DNA from: Stomorhina lunata
Lineage: Eukaryota > Arthropoda > Insecta > Diptera > Rhiniidae
Reading direction: 5' to 3'
Assembly (NCBI GenBank): GCA_933228675.1
Contig: OW121742.1
Span: 41,056,976-41,120,975, forward strand
DNA: 64,000 bases
Of the stretch, positions 1 to 13,700 are shown piece by piece. The position numbers and the translations under genes are program-made. The notes beneath the pieces were generated by a model that did no database searches, was not told the origin of the DNA, and saw nothing but the letters and a program-made list of their open reading frames with translations. Numbering within the stretch: the first letter of the stretch is position 1; each line of letters starts with the position of its first letter.

Positions 1-982
1 GTTGTTAATGTTGTATGAGTATATGCGTAAAGAGGAGTGAGGTGTGAACGCTTTAAGACTGAAAAAAACGGATAATGAAAACAACAGAAAAAACTGGCGA
101 GATCTATGAGCGAAATGTGATATTTCACACGATTTATGGTTACAATCCTGTAAACACAACAGCAGACAAGACATGAACAAAAAGAAAACTGAAGAAGTTG
201 AACACCAACAATTTTACGAATATAATGACAAGATCTTGAGCTATAGCCGAAGAGGCGGAGGAGACATATAAAGACTTAAAGTCCAATATATAGTCACAGA
301 GAAGTAAGGTGGTTTTTTGTTGCTGGCCAACAAACATCACATCTCAAACTTTTTTTAACAATACCAAAAAAAATGTATGACCAGCTCCCACTGGTACTCA
401 GATATCCGTAATTTTTATTTATTTTCTAAAAAATCTTGTAGAAATTTTCTGTTTCTTGGACTTTGTATTGCCTACCACCAGTTCCATGTTCTTTGCGATT
501 GTATGGGGTCTCCCTTAAGACAGTGGTTTAACTAATACCAAATTGTGAATGCATTCGCATACGTCTCGTTACGTGTCAGCCTTCCTCTTCTTTTTGTAGC
601 TGATGGTGGGTTTAGTGGACTTTTTTTTCAAACTTCATCATAATACACCAACAACAACTACAGCAGCAGCAACAACAACAACATTTGAAACAACAATATA
701 TAATGTTGTTGGCTGTGTTTAGGCAAAGTCTTTATTTTTTAGCGGCTTAAAGTCTTTCTATTCCCAGGCGATAAGTAATGAGACCACACACGTTGAATTT
801 TATGTTTTCTATATAAGTACAGATTTTTTTCCACGTCCGTCCGTTCTTCTATCTGTTTGTTACTCTGTCGGTTATTGTTAGTAGATGTTATTTTGAGGTA
901 TGTTCTGCTCCTGTTGTTGCTGTTATTGTCTTGTTGACATTACCAGCCTCAACTGCCTTGTTCACAGATACACTCGGAAGTT
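1..982. other. Unique non-coding sequence with CAA/CAG triplet tract
   Basis: AT-rich sequence without a convincing reading frame; stops are frequent in all frames. A short CAA/CAG triplet tract lies at about 649-683, of the kind common in fly introns and intergenic DNA. From about 983 the sequence grades into the degenerate left edge of tandem array A. Confidence 0.6.
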
Positions 983-3970
983 TAATGAAAATTTTCGATA
1001 TAAAATTGTTTCTATAAAAAAACTTTCAATATTAATATTTCATTAAAAAATTTTCAATATAAAATTTTTTCTATAGATAAATTTTTAACATTAAATTTAA
1101 CATAAATTTTACTATAGAAAAAATTTTTTAACAAATATTTTTCTATAGAAAAAATTTTTTAACAAATATTTTTCTATAGAAAAAATTTTTTAACAAATAT
1201 TTTTCTATAGAAAAAATTTTTTAACGAAAATAAACAAAAATTTTTCTATAGAAAAAATTTTTTAACAAAAATTTTTCTATAGAAAAAATTTTTTAACAAA
1301 AATTTTTCTATAGAAAAAATTTTTTAACGTAAATTTAAAAAAAAATTTTAACCAAAATTTTTCTATAGAAAAAATTTTTTAACGAAAATTTTTCTGTAGA
1401 AAAAATTTTTTAACAAAAATTTTTCTATAGAAAAATTTTTTAACGAAAATGTTTCTATTGGAAAATTTTTTTAACGAAAATTTTTCTGTAGAAAAGTTTT
1501 TTTAACGGAAATTTTTCTATAGAAAAAATTTTTTAACGAAAATTTTTCTATAGAAAAATTTTTTTAACGAAATTCTATAAAAAAAATTTTTTAACGAAAA
1601 TTTTTCTATAGAAAAAATTTTTTAAGGAAAATTTTTCTATAGATAAAATTTTTTAACGAAAATTTTTCTACAGAAAAAATTTTTTAACAAAATTTTTCTA
1701 TAGAAAAATTTTTTTAACGAAAATTTTTCTATAGAAAAATTTTTTTAACGAAAACTTTTTTATAGAAAAAATTTTTTAACGAAAATTTTTCTACAGAAAA
1801 AATTTTTTAACGAAAATTTTTCTATAGAAAAAATTTTTTAACGAAAATTTTTCTATAAAAAAAATTTTTTAACGAAAATTTTTCTATAGAAAAAATTTTT
1901 TAACGAAAATTTTTCTATAGAAAAATTTTTTTAACGAAAAATTTTCTAAAGAAAAAATTTTTTAACGAAAATTTTTCTATAGAAAAAATTTTTTAACGAA
2001 AATTTTTCTATAGAAAAAAATTTTTAACGAAAATTTTTCTATAGAAAAAATTTTTTCACGAAAATTTTTCTATAGAAAAATTTTTTTAACGAAAATTTTT
2101 CTATAGAAAAATTTTTTTAACGAAAATTTTTCTATAGAAAAATTTTTTTAACGAAAATTTTTCTATAGAAAAAATTTTTTAACGAAAATTTTTCTATCGA
2201 AAAAATTTTTTAATGAAAATTTTTCTATAGAAAAAATTTTTTAACGAAAATTTTTCTATAAAAAAATTTTTTAACGAAAATTTTTCTATAGAAAAATTTT
2301 TTTAGCGAAAATTTTTCTATAGAAAAATTTTTTTAGCGAAAATTTTTCTATAGAAAAATTTTTTTAACGAAAATTTTTCTATAGAAAAATTTTTTTTAAC
2401 GAAAATTTTTCCATAGAAAAATTTTTTTAACGAAAATTTTTCTATAGAAAAATTTTTTTAACGAAAATTTTTCTATAGAAAAATTTTTTTAACGAAAATT
2501 TTTCTATAGAAAAATTTTTTTAACGAAAATTTTTGTATAGAAAAATTTTTTCAACGAAAATTTTTCTATAGAAAAATTTTTTTAACGAAAATTTTTCTAT
2601 AGAAAAATTTTTTTAACGAAAATTTTTCTATAGAAAAATTTTTTTAACGAAAATTTTTCTATAGAAAAATTTTTTTAACGAAAATTTTTCTATAGAAAAA
2701 TTTTTTTAACGAAAATTTTTCTATAGAAAAATTTTTTTAACGAAAATTTTTCTATAGAAAATTTTTTTTAACGAAAATTTTTCTATAGAAAAATTTTTTT
2801 AACGAAAATTTTTCTATAGAAAAATTTTTTTAACGAAAATTTTTCTATAGAAAAATTTTTTTAACGAAAATTTTTCTATAGAAAAATTTTTTTAACGAAA
2901 ATTTTTCTATAGAAAAATTTTTTTAACGAAAATTTTTCTATAGAAAAATTTTTTTAACGAAAATTTTTCTATAGAAAAATTTTTTTAACGAAAATTTTTC
3001 TTTAGAAAAATTTTTTTAACGAAAATTTTTCTATAGAAAAATTTTTTTAACGAAAATTTTTCTATAGAAAAATTTTTTTAACGAAAATTTTTCTATAGAA
3101 AAATTTTTTTAACGAAAATTTTTCTATAGAAAAATTTTTTTAACGAAAATTTTTCTATAGAAAAATTTTTTTAACGAAAATTTTTCTATAGAAAAATTCT
3201 TTTAACGAAAATTTTTCTACAGAAAAATTTTTTTAACGAAAATTTTTCTATACAAAAATTTTTTTAACGAAAATTTTTCTATAGAAAAATTTTTTTAACG
3301 AAAATTTTTCTATAGAAAAATTTTTTTAACGAAATTTTTTTTAACGAAAATTTTTCTATAGAAAAATTTTTTTAACGAAAATTTTTCTATAGAAAAAATT
3401 TTTTAACGAAAATTTTTCTATAGAAAAATTTTTTTAACGAAAATTTTTCTATAGAAAAATTTTTTTAACGAAAATTTTTCTATAGAAAAATTTTTTTAAC
3501 GAAAATTTTTCTATAGAAAAATTTTTTTAACGAAAATTTTTCTATAGAAAAATTTTTTTAACGAAAATTTTTCTATAGAAAAATTTTTTTAACGAAAATT
3601 TTTCTATAGAAAAATTTTTTTAACGAAAATTTTTCTATAGAAAAATTTTTTTAACGAAAATTTTTCTATAGAAAAATTTTTTTAACGAAAATTTTTCTAT
3701 AGAAAAATTTTTTTAACGAAAATTTTTCTATAGAAAAATTTTTTTAACGAAAATTTTTCTATAGAAAAATTTTTTTAACGAAAATTTTTCTATAGAAAAA
3801 TTTTTTTAACGAAAATTTTTCTATAGAAAAATTTTTTTAACGAAAATTTTTCCATAGAAAAATTTTTTTTAACGAAAATTTTTCTATACAAAAATTTTTT
3901 TAACGAAAATTTTTCTATAGAAAAATTTTTTTAACGAAAATTTTTCTATAGAAAAATTTTTTTAACGAAA
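983..3970 (+). repeat. Satellite array A, 31-bp monomers, AACG orientation
   Basis: Roughly 95 tandem monomers, spaced exactly 31 bp in the homogeneous part (for example AACG tags at 2,646 and 2,677). Each monomer has the perfect palindromic core TTTTTCTATAGAAAAA and an asymmetric AACG tag that fixes orientation. The left part (about 1,140-2,040) is mostly an A6T6 subtype after CTATAG, and the right part (about 2,330-3,960) an A5T7 subtype. The left edge is degenerate and the centre nearly invariant, as expected when unequal exchange homogenises an array. There is no coding potential. Confidence 0.95.
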
Positions 3971-3974
3971 AATT

Positions 3975-4353
3975 AAAGTTAAAAAATTTTTTCTATTGAA
4001 CAATTTTCGTTAAAAAATTTTTTCTATAGAAAAATTTTCCTTAAAATTTTTTTTCTTTAGAAAAATTTTCATTAAATAATTTTTGTTAAAATTTTTTTTC
4101 TTTGGAAAAATTTTCGTTAAAAAATTTTTTCTATAGAAAAATTTTCGTGAAACAATTTTTTCTATAGAAAAATTTTCGTTAAAAATTTTTTTCTATAGAA
4201 AAAGTTTTGTTAAAAATTTTCGTTAAAAAATTTTTTCTTTAGAAAAATTTCCGTTAAAAAATTTTTTCTTTAGAAAATTTTTGATTAAAAAATTTTTTCT
4301 ATAGAAAATTTTTCGTTAAAAAATTTTTTCTATAGAAAATTTTTAAAATTTTT
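3975..4353 (-). repeat. Array A, inverted terminal segment
   Basis: The same 31-bp monomer continues, but its tag now reads CGTT, so the monomers are in reverse orientation. The switch lies at about 3,965-3,990. These monomers are of the A6T6 subtype and more diverged, unlike the A5T7 units immediately to the left. The segment ends in unique sequence near 4,353. Confidence 0.9.
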
Positions 4354-5990
4354 TCTCTAACTGCAGTTCTCTTGACCATTACAAATCTTCATGCCTAAGT
4401 TGCGGCATCTGTGTACAACAACAACATTTTTGTTCGTACTTTGTAAGTCTTTGAATTCTGGCAAATTTTAATTTGAAAGTTTGTTAACATATGAAAATGA
4501 ACACCAAGAACCAAGAACTTCAACATTTACACTCCCCATAAGTCGAAAATGTGTTAGAAAAAGAATATATTTGTATGAATAAATTTTGCATAATTGTTGG
4601 CGACATAGTGCGAGTTTTTGCAACATTCTAATGTTATGCTAATGTCAGGCAAAAGAAAAAATTAAAAGGCAGCACTTAAACCTTAAATGTAATTATCTTT
4701 TTAATAATAATAATGTTTTAATATATAATGATCATTAAAAAGTACAGGAAATTTCTTGTATTAATAACAAAAGCAGAGCATTTTCTTTTTATTGCTCACT
4801 CCACTTCAGCAAATTCGCACGTGCTTTATATCAAAATCTGTCACTAAAAAATGTTAGTAAAATGTTAGATATTTTTTTTGCTTTCTAGCTCCTTTTAAAT
4901 TTATTGTTAAATGTTGTTGTTAAATCAAACAAAACACTCCTCTAATAAACCATTTTTGTGAGCTTTATATGGTCTAATATGCACCTGTTAATTAAAAAGA
5001 GCATTCGGTCGGTGCTTTTAAAAAAATGTTGCTTTGATTTTAATGTTTAGCGATAATGTTGCTGCTCAGATTCACATAAAATAATGTGGCAGCAAAAAAC
5101 TTTAACAAACAAAAAAACGTTACCATTTTATGTCTTTACTGCTGGCATTAATCTGTACACGAGTATTAATTAAGCAATTGTTGCTTCATTTTATATGGCC
5201 ACTTTTGTTTTTGATTCTTCATCCTAATACCAAATTTGTTAATATGCAGTGTTAAGTCTTTTGAGATATATTAATGCGTTTATTGCGAAATATGTTTTTA
5301 ATTTGTTTGTTTTCTTTTCATTCTTTTTTTATTAAACATAAATAAATATTTTTTACTTTTGGTGTGAAGACTTCCTTATTTAACCACTAGACATCGTTTA
5401 TATAAAATGTGTGTTCTATAGCTTTAGCTGTTGGTTGATCTGTCGCCTTTGCTTTGTTTTTTTTTCCACAATGACGTTAATAATTTACTCTTTGTGCCTC
5501 CAAATGACATGTTGTTAAGCTTTAAGTTTGGCATCGTTTGACAGTAAACAGTTGCTAAGATTCATGTTAAATTATCACTTTGACAATAAACCGTATTTAG
5601 ACAAAGAATTTTGTTTTATCAGTTTATTAATTGTGTAATTTCATTTGCCTGCTTTTTTTGTTTATTTGTGATTTCATCTCCTTATGTGTGTAAAAACTTC
5701 TTTAAATTTACTTTTTTGTTTGAGCGTGTTCGTGAGTTTGAGGTATCAAAACAAAAGACTTAGGAAGCAAACTTGATTTATTGATGCTACTCAATTAAGG
5801 CAAATGTTGACTATTTTTAAATAATTTTAATGTGATTTTAATGGGTTTGTGGTACTATTTAAAATTTATTGTCAGCCAAAATAAAAAAGCTTAAATTTGA
5901 CTAAGGAAAAATAGACGATTACGTCAAACATTTATCTATTCTAAGAGGTACGATCATTAATTAGTTTAATATTCAAATTGTACCTTAAAT
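4354..5990. other. Unique non-coding sequence
   Basis: About 1.6 kb of AT-rich unique-looking DNA between arrays A and B. No reading frame, RNA gene or transposon end is evident. It grades into degenerate B monomers from about 5,990. Confidence 0.55.
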
Positions 5991-8900
5991 TTTCTGTATT
6001 TCTAAAATAAAATTTTAACTTCAATTGTTCACCTTTTTTAATCAATTTTTTGCTTCAATTCTTAAACTTCCAATAGTAAAATTTTAACATTAAATCAAGT
6101 CAAATTGGAAATTCAGTCTTTGACATTCTATCGCTAAATTATATCTTATCACTTGGTTCTTTAGCGTATATTTTGTGATACCATTGAAGGTTTTTTTAAA
6201 GTCAGTTTATAGTTTTTTACTATAGTCAAATTTTAGCTTCAATCGTAGGTCTTTCTATAACCAAACTTTAGTTTTATTCTTAGGGTTTCTATGGTCTTAT
6301 TTGAACACCATTAATAGGACTTTCTATAGTCAAACTTTAAGCATAGGGGTTTATAAAGTCAGATTTTAGCTTCAATCGTAGGAGTTTATATTGTCAAATT
6401 TTACCTTCAATCTTACGTAATTTTATAGTCGAATTTGAGCACCTTTCATAGGTATTTCTATAGCCAGACTTTAGCTTAGACCTTAAGTGCTTTAATCTTA
6501 GGTCTTTCTAAAGTAAAATTTGAGCATCATAAGTAGGTCTTTCTAAAGTCAAATTTTAAAATTAATCTTAGGTCTTTCTACAGTCAAGTTTGAGAATCAT
6601 TGGTAGGTCTTTTTATAGTCAAATTTTTGCTTCTATCGTAAGTCTTTCTATAGTCAAATTTTAGGTCTTAGGTCTTTCCATAGTCTAACTTTAGTATCAT
6701 TGGTAGGTTTTTCTATAGTCAAATTTTAGCTTCAATCGTAGGTCTTTCTATATATCATTAGTAGTTCTTTCTACAGTCAAATCTTAGCTTCAATTGTAGG
6801 TCTTTCTAGAGTCAAATTTTAGCTTCAAACTTAGGTCTTTCTACAGTTAAGTTTGAACATCATTGGTGAATCTTTTTATAGTCAAATTTTAGCTTCAATC
6901 GTAGGTCTTTCTATAGCCAAATTTTAGCTTTAATCATAGGTCTTTCTGTAGTCAAATTTTAGCTTCAATCATAGGTCTTTCTATATTCAAATTTTAGCTT
7001 CAATCTTAGGTCTTTTTATGACCAAATTTTAGCTTCAATCTTAGGTCTTTCTATAGTCAAATTTGAACATCATTGGTAGGTCTTTCTATAGTCAAATTTA
7101 AGCTTCAATCGTAGGTCTTTCTATAGCCAAATTTTAGCTTCAATCTTAGGTCTTTCTATAGTCAAATTTGAGCATCATTGGCAGGTCCTTCTATAATCAA
7201 AATTGAACATCTGTGGTAGGTCTTTCTATAGTCAAATTCTAGCTTCAGTCTTAGGTCCTTCTATAGTCAAATTTGAACACCATTGAAAGGTCTTTCTATA
7301 GTCAAATTTAAGTTTCAATCTTAGTTGTTTCTATAGTCAAATTTTAGTTTCAATCTTAGGTCCTTCTATAGTCAAATTTGAACACCATTGGTAGGTCTTT
7401 CTATACTCAAACTTTGGCTTCTATAATGGGTCTTTCTATAGTCAAATTTTAGCTTCAATCTTAGGTCTTTCTATAGCCAAATTTTAGCTTCAATCGTAGG
7501 TCTTTAAATTATCAGAATTTAGCTTCCATCATAGGGCTTTTTATAGTCAAATTTTAGCTTCAATCGTAGGTCTTTCTATAGCCAAATTTTAGCTTTAATC
7601 TTAGGTCTTTCTGTAGTCAAATTTTAGCTTCAATCATAGGTCTTTCTATATTCAAATTTTAGCTTCAATCTTAGGTCTTTTTATGACCAAATTTTAGCTT
7701 CAATCTTAGGTCCTTCTATAGTCAAATTTAAACATAATTTGAAGGTCTTTCTATAGTCAAATTTTAGCTTCAATCGTAGGTCTTTCTATAGTCAAATTTG
7801 AACATAAATTTAAGGTCTTTCTATAGTCAAATTTTAGCTTCAATCGTAGGTATTTTTTATATTCAAATTTTAGCATCAATCTTTTGTGTTTCTATAGTCA
7901 AATTTGAACATAATTGGAAGGTCTTTCTATAGTCAAATTAAAGTCTTTCTATAGTCAAATTCTAGCTTCAATCTTAGGTCCTTCTATAGTCAAATTTGAA
8001 CATAATTTAAGGTCTTTCTATAGTCAAATATAAGTTTCAATCATAGGTCTTTCTATAGTCAAATTCTAGCTTCAATTTTATATTCTTCTATAGTCAAATT
8101 TGAACATTATTGGAAGGTTTTTCTATAGTCAAATTTAAGTTACAATCATAGGTCTTTCTAAAGTCAAATTCAAGTTTCAATCATAGGTCTTTCTATAGTC
8201 AAATTTAAGCTTCAATCTTAGGTCCTTCTATAGTCAAATTTGAACATCATTGGTAGGTCTTTCTATACTCAATCTTAGGCTTCTATCATGGGTCTTTCTA
8301 TAGTCAAATCTTAGCTTCAATCCTAGGTCTTTCTATAATCAAATTCTAGCTCCAATCTTAGGTGCTTCTATAGTCAAATTTGAACATCATTGGAAGGTCT
8401 TTCTATAGTCAAATTTAAGTTTCAATCATAGGTCTTTCTATAGTCAAATTTGAGCTTCAATCTTAGATGATTCTGTAGTCAAATTTGAAAATCATTGGCA
8501 TAGTCAAATTTTAGCTTCAATCGTAGGCCTCTCTATAATCAAATTTTAGCTTCAATCTTTTGTCTTTCTATAGTCAAATTTGAGCATCATGGGTAGGTGA
8601 AATTTTAGCTTTAATCATAGGTCTTTCTATAGTCAAATTTTAGCTTCAATCTTAGGTCTTTCTGTAGTCAAATTTTAGCTTCAATCGTAGGTCTTTAAAT
8701 TATCAGAATTTAGCTTCCATCATAGGGCTTTCTATAGTCAAATTTGAGCTTCAATGGTAGGGGTTTCTATAGTCAAATTTTAGCTTCGATCATAGGTTTT
8801 CTATAGTCAAATTTTAGCTTCAGTCATAGGTCTTTATATAGTCAGATTTTAGCTTCAATCTTAGGCCTTTCTATATTCAAACTTTAGCTTCATTCTTAGG

Positions 8901-9140
8901 CCTTTCTATAGTCAAATTTGAGTATCATTGGAAAGTTTTTCTATAGTCAAAGTTTAGCTTCAATCTTAGGTCAGTTAAACTTAAACATTAATGGTGTGTC
9001 TTTCTATAGTCAAATTTTAACTCCGATAGTAGGGGTTCTGTAGTCAAATTTGAGCTTAAATCATGATTCTCAGATTTAAGATTTAAGGTTATATCAAAAG
9101 TATTTTTATAGTCAAGCTTGAGTCAAATATGAAATTTAAA
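5991..9140 (+). repeat. Satellite array B, ~35-bp monomers, forward
   Basis: About 90 diverged monomers spaced 35-36 bp (AGCTTCAAT at 7,451, next AGCTT at 7,486). The shared part is GGTCTTTCTATAGTCAAATT. Two monomer types are interspersed, one ending AGCTTCAATCKTA and one ending GAACATCATTGGTA, which gives a ~70-bp dimer in places. The edges decay gradually. The CTATAG core links it to the 31-bp arrays. Confidence 0.93.
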
Positions 9141-9689
9141 TACCCCTGCAGAAAAATTAAAGCTTCAATCCTATAACTTTCTCTAGTAAAATTTAAGCTT
9201 CAATTACGTCTTCCTACAATAAAATACTAGCTTCAATCTTATATCTTCCTAAAATCAAATTCAAGCTTCAAGCTTTATTCAATTTTATCCTTCAATACTT
9301 AAGTTTCTTGGAGCAATTTCCTCTACCCCTGCAGAAAAATTAAAGCTTCAATCCTATAACTTTCTCTAGTAAAATTTAAGCTTCAATTACGTCTTCCTAC
9401 AATAAAATACTAGCTTCAATCTTATATCTTCCTAAAATCAAATTCAAGCTTCAAGCTTTATTCAATTTTATCCTTCAATACTTAAGTTTCTTGGAGCAAT
9501 TTCCTCTACCCCTGCAGAAAAATTAAAGCTTCAATCCTATAACTTTCTCTAGTAAAATTTAAGCTTCAATTACGTCTTCCTACAATAAAATACTAGCTTC
9601 AATCTTATATCTTCCTAAAATCAAATTCAAGCTTCAAGCTTTATTCAATTTTATCCTTCAATACTTAAGTTTCTTGGAGCAATTTCCTC
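9141..9689 (+). repeat. 183-bp higher-order repeat, three copies
   Basis: Three head-to-tail copies start at 9,141, 9,324 and 9,507, exactly 183 bp apart, and look identical by eye. Each begins TACCCCTGCAGAAAAATT and ends GGAGCAATTTCCTC. Internally the unit contains about five degenerate array-B-like monomers (AGCTTCAA motifs at ~36-bp spacing), so it is a higher-order unit at the edge of array B. Confidence 0.95.
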
Positions 9690-10765
9690 TTTCTTTTCAA
9701 GCCAATATAATATTAATTTTATCTGAAGACTCCCACAAACATTATACTTTAGTTGTTGAAATGTAAAATGATAAGACAACAGCCGCAGTAAACATGAAGA
9801 AAAAAAATCTCATACGCGTTTACTGGTTGGTGATCATGTTGATCGCCTACAAAATCATGTAGCACGTCAGGGCAACATCAGAAGGAACAAGAACATTGTT
9901 TAAACTTTTTTTATTTTTGTTTTATTTTAGTGTTTATTTCTTTAAACATTTGATCCATGAGGCACAAGCAAATAAAATTAAAAGCAAAAAAATTGTCTGA
10001 AGTCAAAACGTATGGCTGAGCTTTAAACAACATGTGTCGAATTTAATTTGGCAGTTTTATGCTTAAAGCTAATTTTACTTTATCGATATCAATAATACCA
10101 ACCAAGTACAATGGCAAAAAAAAAATAAACAGAGCATTACATAAATTTGTAAAAAACTTTAAATCTTTTTGCATACAAGAATATAAAACAAGAAGTCTCA
10201 AGGACTTTATATATATGTATAAAACACGATATATGAGACGACCACCACCAACGCAAATTTCCGTAAAAACCACTAGTGGCTGTTTGAAGAAAAAAATGCA
10301 ATTGAATAGATTTTTCCTTAGACCTCAGCTCAATACTTCTTGGGATTATTTATTTCTTATTTTTGCATTTTCAACTTTTTTTCTTGAGCTGTAAATATGT
10401 TTTGGTGACATTTAACACAACTCAGCAACATGTTGCTGAAGCTGAGACACTTTTTAAAGGAGTCTTATTTATTTGTGTTGATTTTTGTGTTTTATTTTTT
10501 TACTAGATTTTTTCTTTTAAGTAGTGGAATCTGTTGGGGACTAGACAGTAGTTGTGGTGGCTTGGTTGAACATACCTGTAGGTTTTGCATTTTTTTTTGC
10601 CATTTTGGTAACTTCTTAAAAACATGATTTTGACAAATTGTTACATGATGTTTAAGCTACGCTCCGAGAATGTTGTTTACTAGAATAGTTACTAGAAAAT
10701 AGCTTTTCGTGTCTAAATAGCAGTAGTTAAATTTTTGAATATTAAGTTGTTTTTAGGGGAAGTGA
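9690..10765. other. Unique spacer between inverted B arrays
   Basis: About 1.07 kb of non-satellite DNA. It contains overlapping short open frames on both strands (10,043-10,394), but they are low-complexity, have no recognisable motif and oppose one another, so I do not call a gene. Its interest is its position at the centre of an inverted pair of B arrays. Confidence 0.55.
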
Positions 10766-13700
10766 ATTAATTAGAAAGACCTACGATGGTAGTAAAGTTT
10801 TGAATATATAAATTTCTAAGATTGATTCTTAAACTTGGTTGTAGAAACCCAAGATAGAATTCAAATTGGACTATGAAAAGACCCAAGATTGAAGTACGTT
10901 TGGCGTAAGAAAGACTTAACATTAGAGCAAAAATTTTGCTAAAGAAAGGCCTAAGACTGAAACCAAGAAATAATCACGATAAGGGCTTAAGGTTGATTAT
11001 CGATTTGGGTTACATTGGACTATACGTTTGATGCTCTAGTTGGACTCAAGAAAGACCTGCGATTGATGCTTAAAATTGACTATTGAAAGATTTAAGACTG
11101 AAGCTACAAATTGATTATATAACGACCTACAATTTATGTTCTAGTTCCACCTAAAAAAGACCTACGATTGAGCCTAAAAATTGACTATTGAAAGACCTAC
11201 GATCGAGGCTAAAAATTGACTATAGAGCGACCTACAATTGATGTTTTAGTTTGACTCAAGAAAGACCTACTATTGATGCTAAAAACTGACTATTGAAAGA
11301 CTTAAGATTGAGGCTTCAAATTGACTATATAACAACCTATAATTGATGTTCTAGTTCGACTTAAGAACGATTGAGCCTAAAAATTGTTTATTGAAAGACC
11401 TACGATCAACGCTAAAAATTGACTATAGAAGGACCTATAATTGATGTTCTAGTTTGACCTAAGAAAGACTTACGATTGATGCAAAAAATTTACTCTTGAA
11501 AAACTTAAGACTGAGCCTACAAATTGACTATAATTTGATGTTCTAGTTCGACTTAAGAAAGACCTATGATCAAGGCTGAAAATATGCTATAGAGCGACCT
11601 AGAATTAATGTTCTAGTTTGACCCAAGAAAGACTCACGATTGAGGCCAAAATTTGACTACAGAATGAACTACAAGTGATGTTCTAGTATGACTCCAGGAA
11701 GATCAACAATTAACGCAAAATTTTGACTTTAAAGCGAACTACGATTGAAACTTAAATTTGACTATAGAACACCTACTACTGATGTTCTAGTTTGACTCAA
11801 GGAAGATCAACGATTAACGCAAAATTTTGACTTTAAAACGAACTACGATTGGAACTAAAATTTGAGTACAGTACGACTAGCGATTGATGCTCTAGTTTGA
11901 TTCAAGGAAGACCTACGATTGAGTCAAAAATTTGACTATAGAAAAACCTACGACTGATGCTCTAGTTTGACTCAAGGGACACCCACGATTGAGGCAAAAA
12001 ATTGACTTTAGAGTGAGCTGCTATTGAGACTAAAATTTGACTATAGAACTACCCCCGATTGAGAATAAAATTTAACATAAGAGCGAATTGCGATTAAGAC
12101 TAAAATTTGACTACAGAAAGACCTACGATTGATGTTTTAGTTTGACTCATGGAAGAGCTACGATTGAGTCAAAAAATTGGCTTTAGAGTGAACTACGATT
12201 GAGGCTTAAATCTGACTTTAGAACGATCTTCTACTGATGTTCCAGTTTGACTCAAGGAAGATCAACGATTAAGGCAAAAATTTGACTTTAAAGCGAACTA
12301 CGATTGAAGTTAAAATTTGACTACAAAATGGCCTGAGATTGATGCTGTAGTTTGACTGAAGGAACCCCTAAGATTTAGGCAAAGATTTGAATTTAGACTG
12401 AACTCAAAATGAAGTTAAAATTAGACTACATAACGACCAATGGTCTAGCTTGACTTTAGAAACCCCTACGTTTGGGGTAAACATTTGACCTTAGAATGAT
12501 GTACGATTGAGTCTAAAATTTGAACGACCTACGACTGTTGGTCTTTAGGAAGGCCTAATATTAAGGCAAAAATTTGACTTAAGAGAGAATTACGATTGAA
12601 ATTAAAATTTGACTACAGAACGACCTACAATTGATACTCAAGAATGATCTACTATATTGCCAAAGATTTGACTTTAGAGCGAACTATGATCGAAGCTAAA
12701 ATATGACTACAAAACGACCTGATATTGATGCTTTAGTTTGACTAAAGGATGACCTACGATTAAGGCAAAAATTTGACTTTAGAGTGAACTGAAATTGAAG
12801 CTAAAATTTGACTACAGGACGACCTACGACTGATGCTCTAGCTTGACTTTAGAAGGATCTACGATTGAGATAAAAATTTTACTTTAGAGTGATGTACGAT
12901 TGAGGCTATAATTTGACTATACAACGACCAGGACTCCAGGAAGATCAAACATTAAGGCAAACATTTGACTTTAGATAGAATTACGATTTAAGGTAAAATT
13001 TGGCTACAGAACGACCTACAATTGATGTCCGACTCAAGGAAGATCTACGATTTAAGCAAAAATTTGACCTAAAAGACAACTACGAGGGTATAGAACAACC
13101 CAGGACTGATGTTCTAGTTTTACTCAAGAACGACCTACGATTGAGTAAAAATTTTAACTACTGTTAAAGTTAAAATTTTACTAAAGAACGACTTACACGA
13201 CTGATGTTCTAGTTTGACTTATGGAAGTCCTAAGATTATGACCATAATTCGACTTTAGAGCGAACTACGATTGAAGCTAAACTTTGTTTACAGAACGACC
13301 TACAATCGATGCTCTAGTTTGATTCAAGTAAGACCTAAGATTGAGGCAAAAATTTGACTTTAGAACAAACTGCGACTGATGCTCTAGTTTGACTCAAAAA
13401 ACCCCTACAATTGAGGTAAAAATTTTATTTTAGAGTGAACCACGATTGAGATTACGATTAGACCTAAAATTTGACCACAGAACGACAGACGAGTGAGGCA
13501 AACGTTTGACATTAGAGCAAGCTACGATTGATGCTCTTATTTGACTTTAGAAAATCCTAAAATTAAAGCTAAAATTTACTACGATTCAAGCTAGAATTTG
13601 ACTAAAAAAAACCTTAGAATGAAGCTCTTACTGGGCTTTATAAAGATCTGGAATTGATGCTAAAATTTGAAAAATGAAGCAGGATTGAAGATATGATTTA
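10766..13700 (-). repeat. Satellite array B, inverted copy
   Basis: Monomers of about 35 bp such as GACCTACGATTGATGCTCTA are the reverse complement of array B: the complement of the forward type reads GAAGCTAAAATTTGACTATA, which recurs here. Both monomer types are represented, the second as GATGTTCTAGTTTGACTCAA. Divergence is higher than in the forward array. The array decays into unique sequence at both edges. Confidence 0.9.

Noticed and set aside
140..340. 66-codon minus-strand frame near the window start
   Set aside because: Hydrophobic low-complexity frame with no family resemblance and no supporting context.
10043..10394. Overlapping 76- and 111-codon frames on opposite strands
   Set aside because: They are mutual antisense, lysine- or leucine-rich AT translation without motifs.
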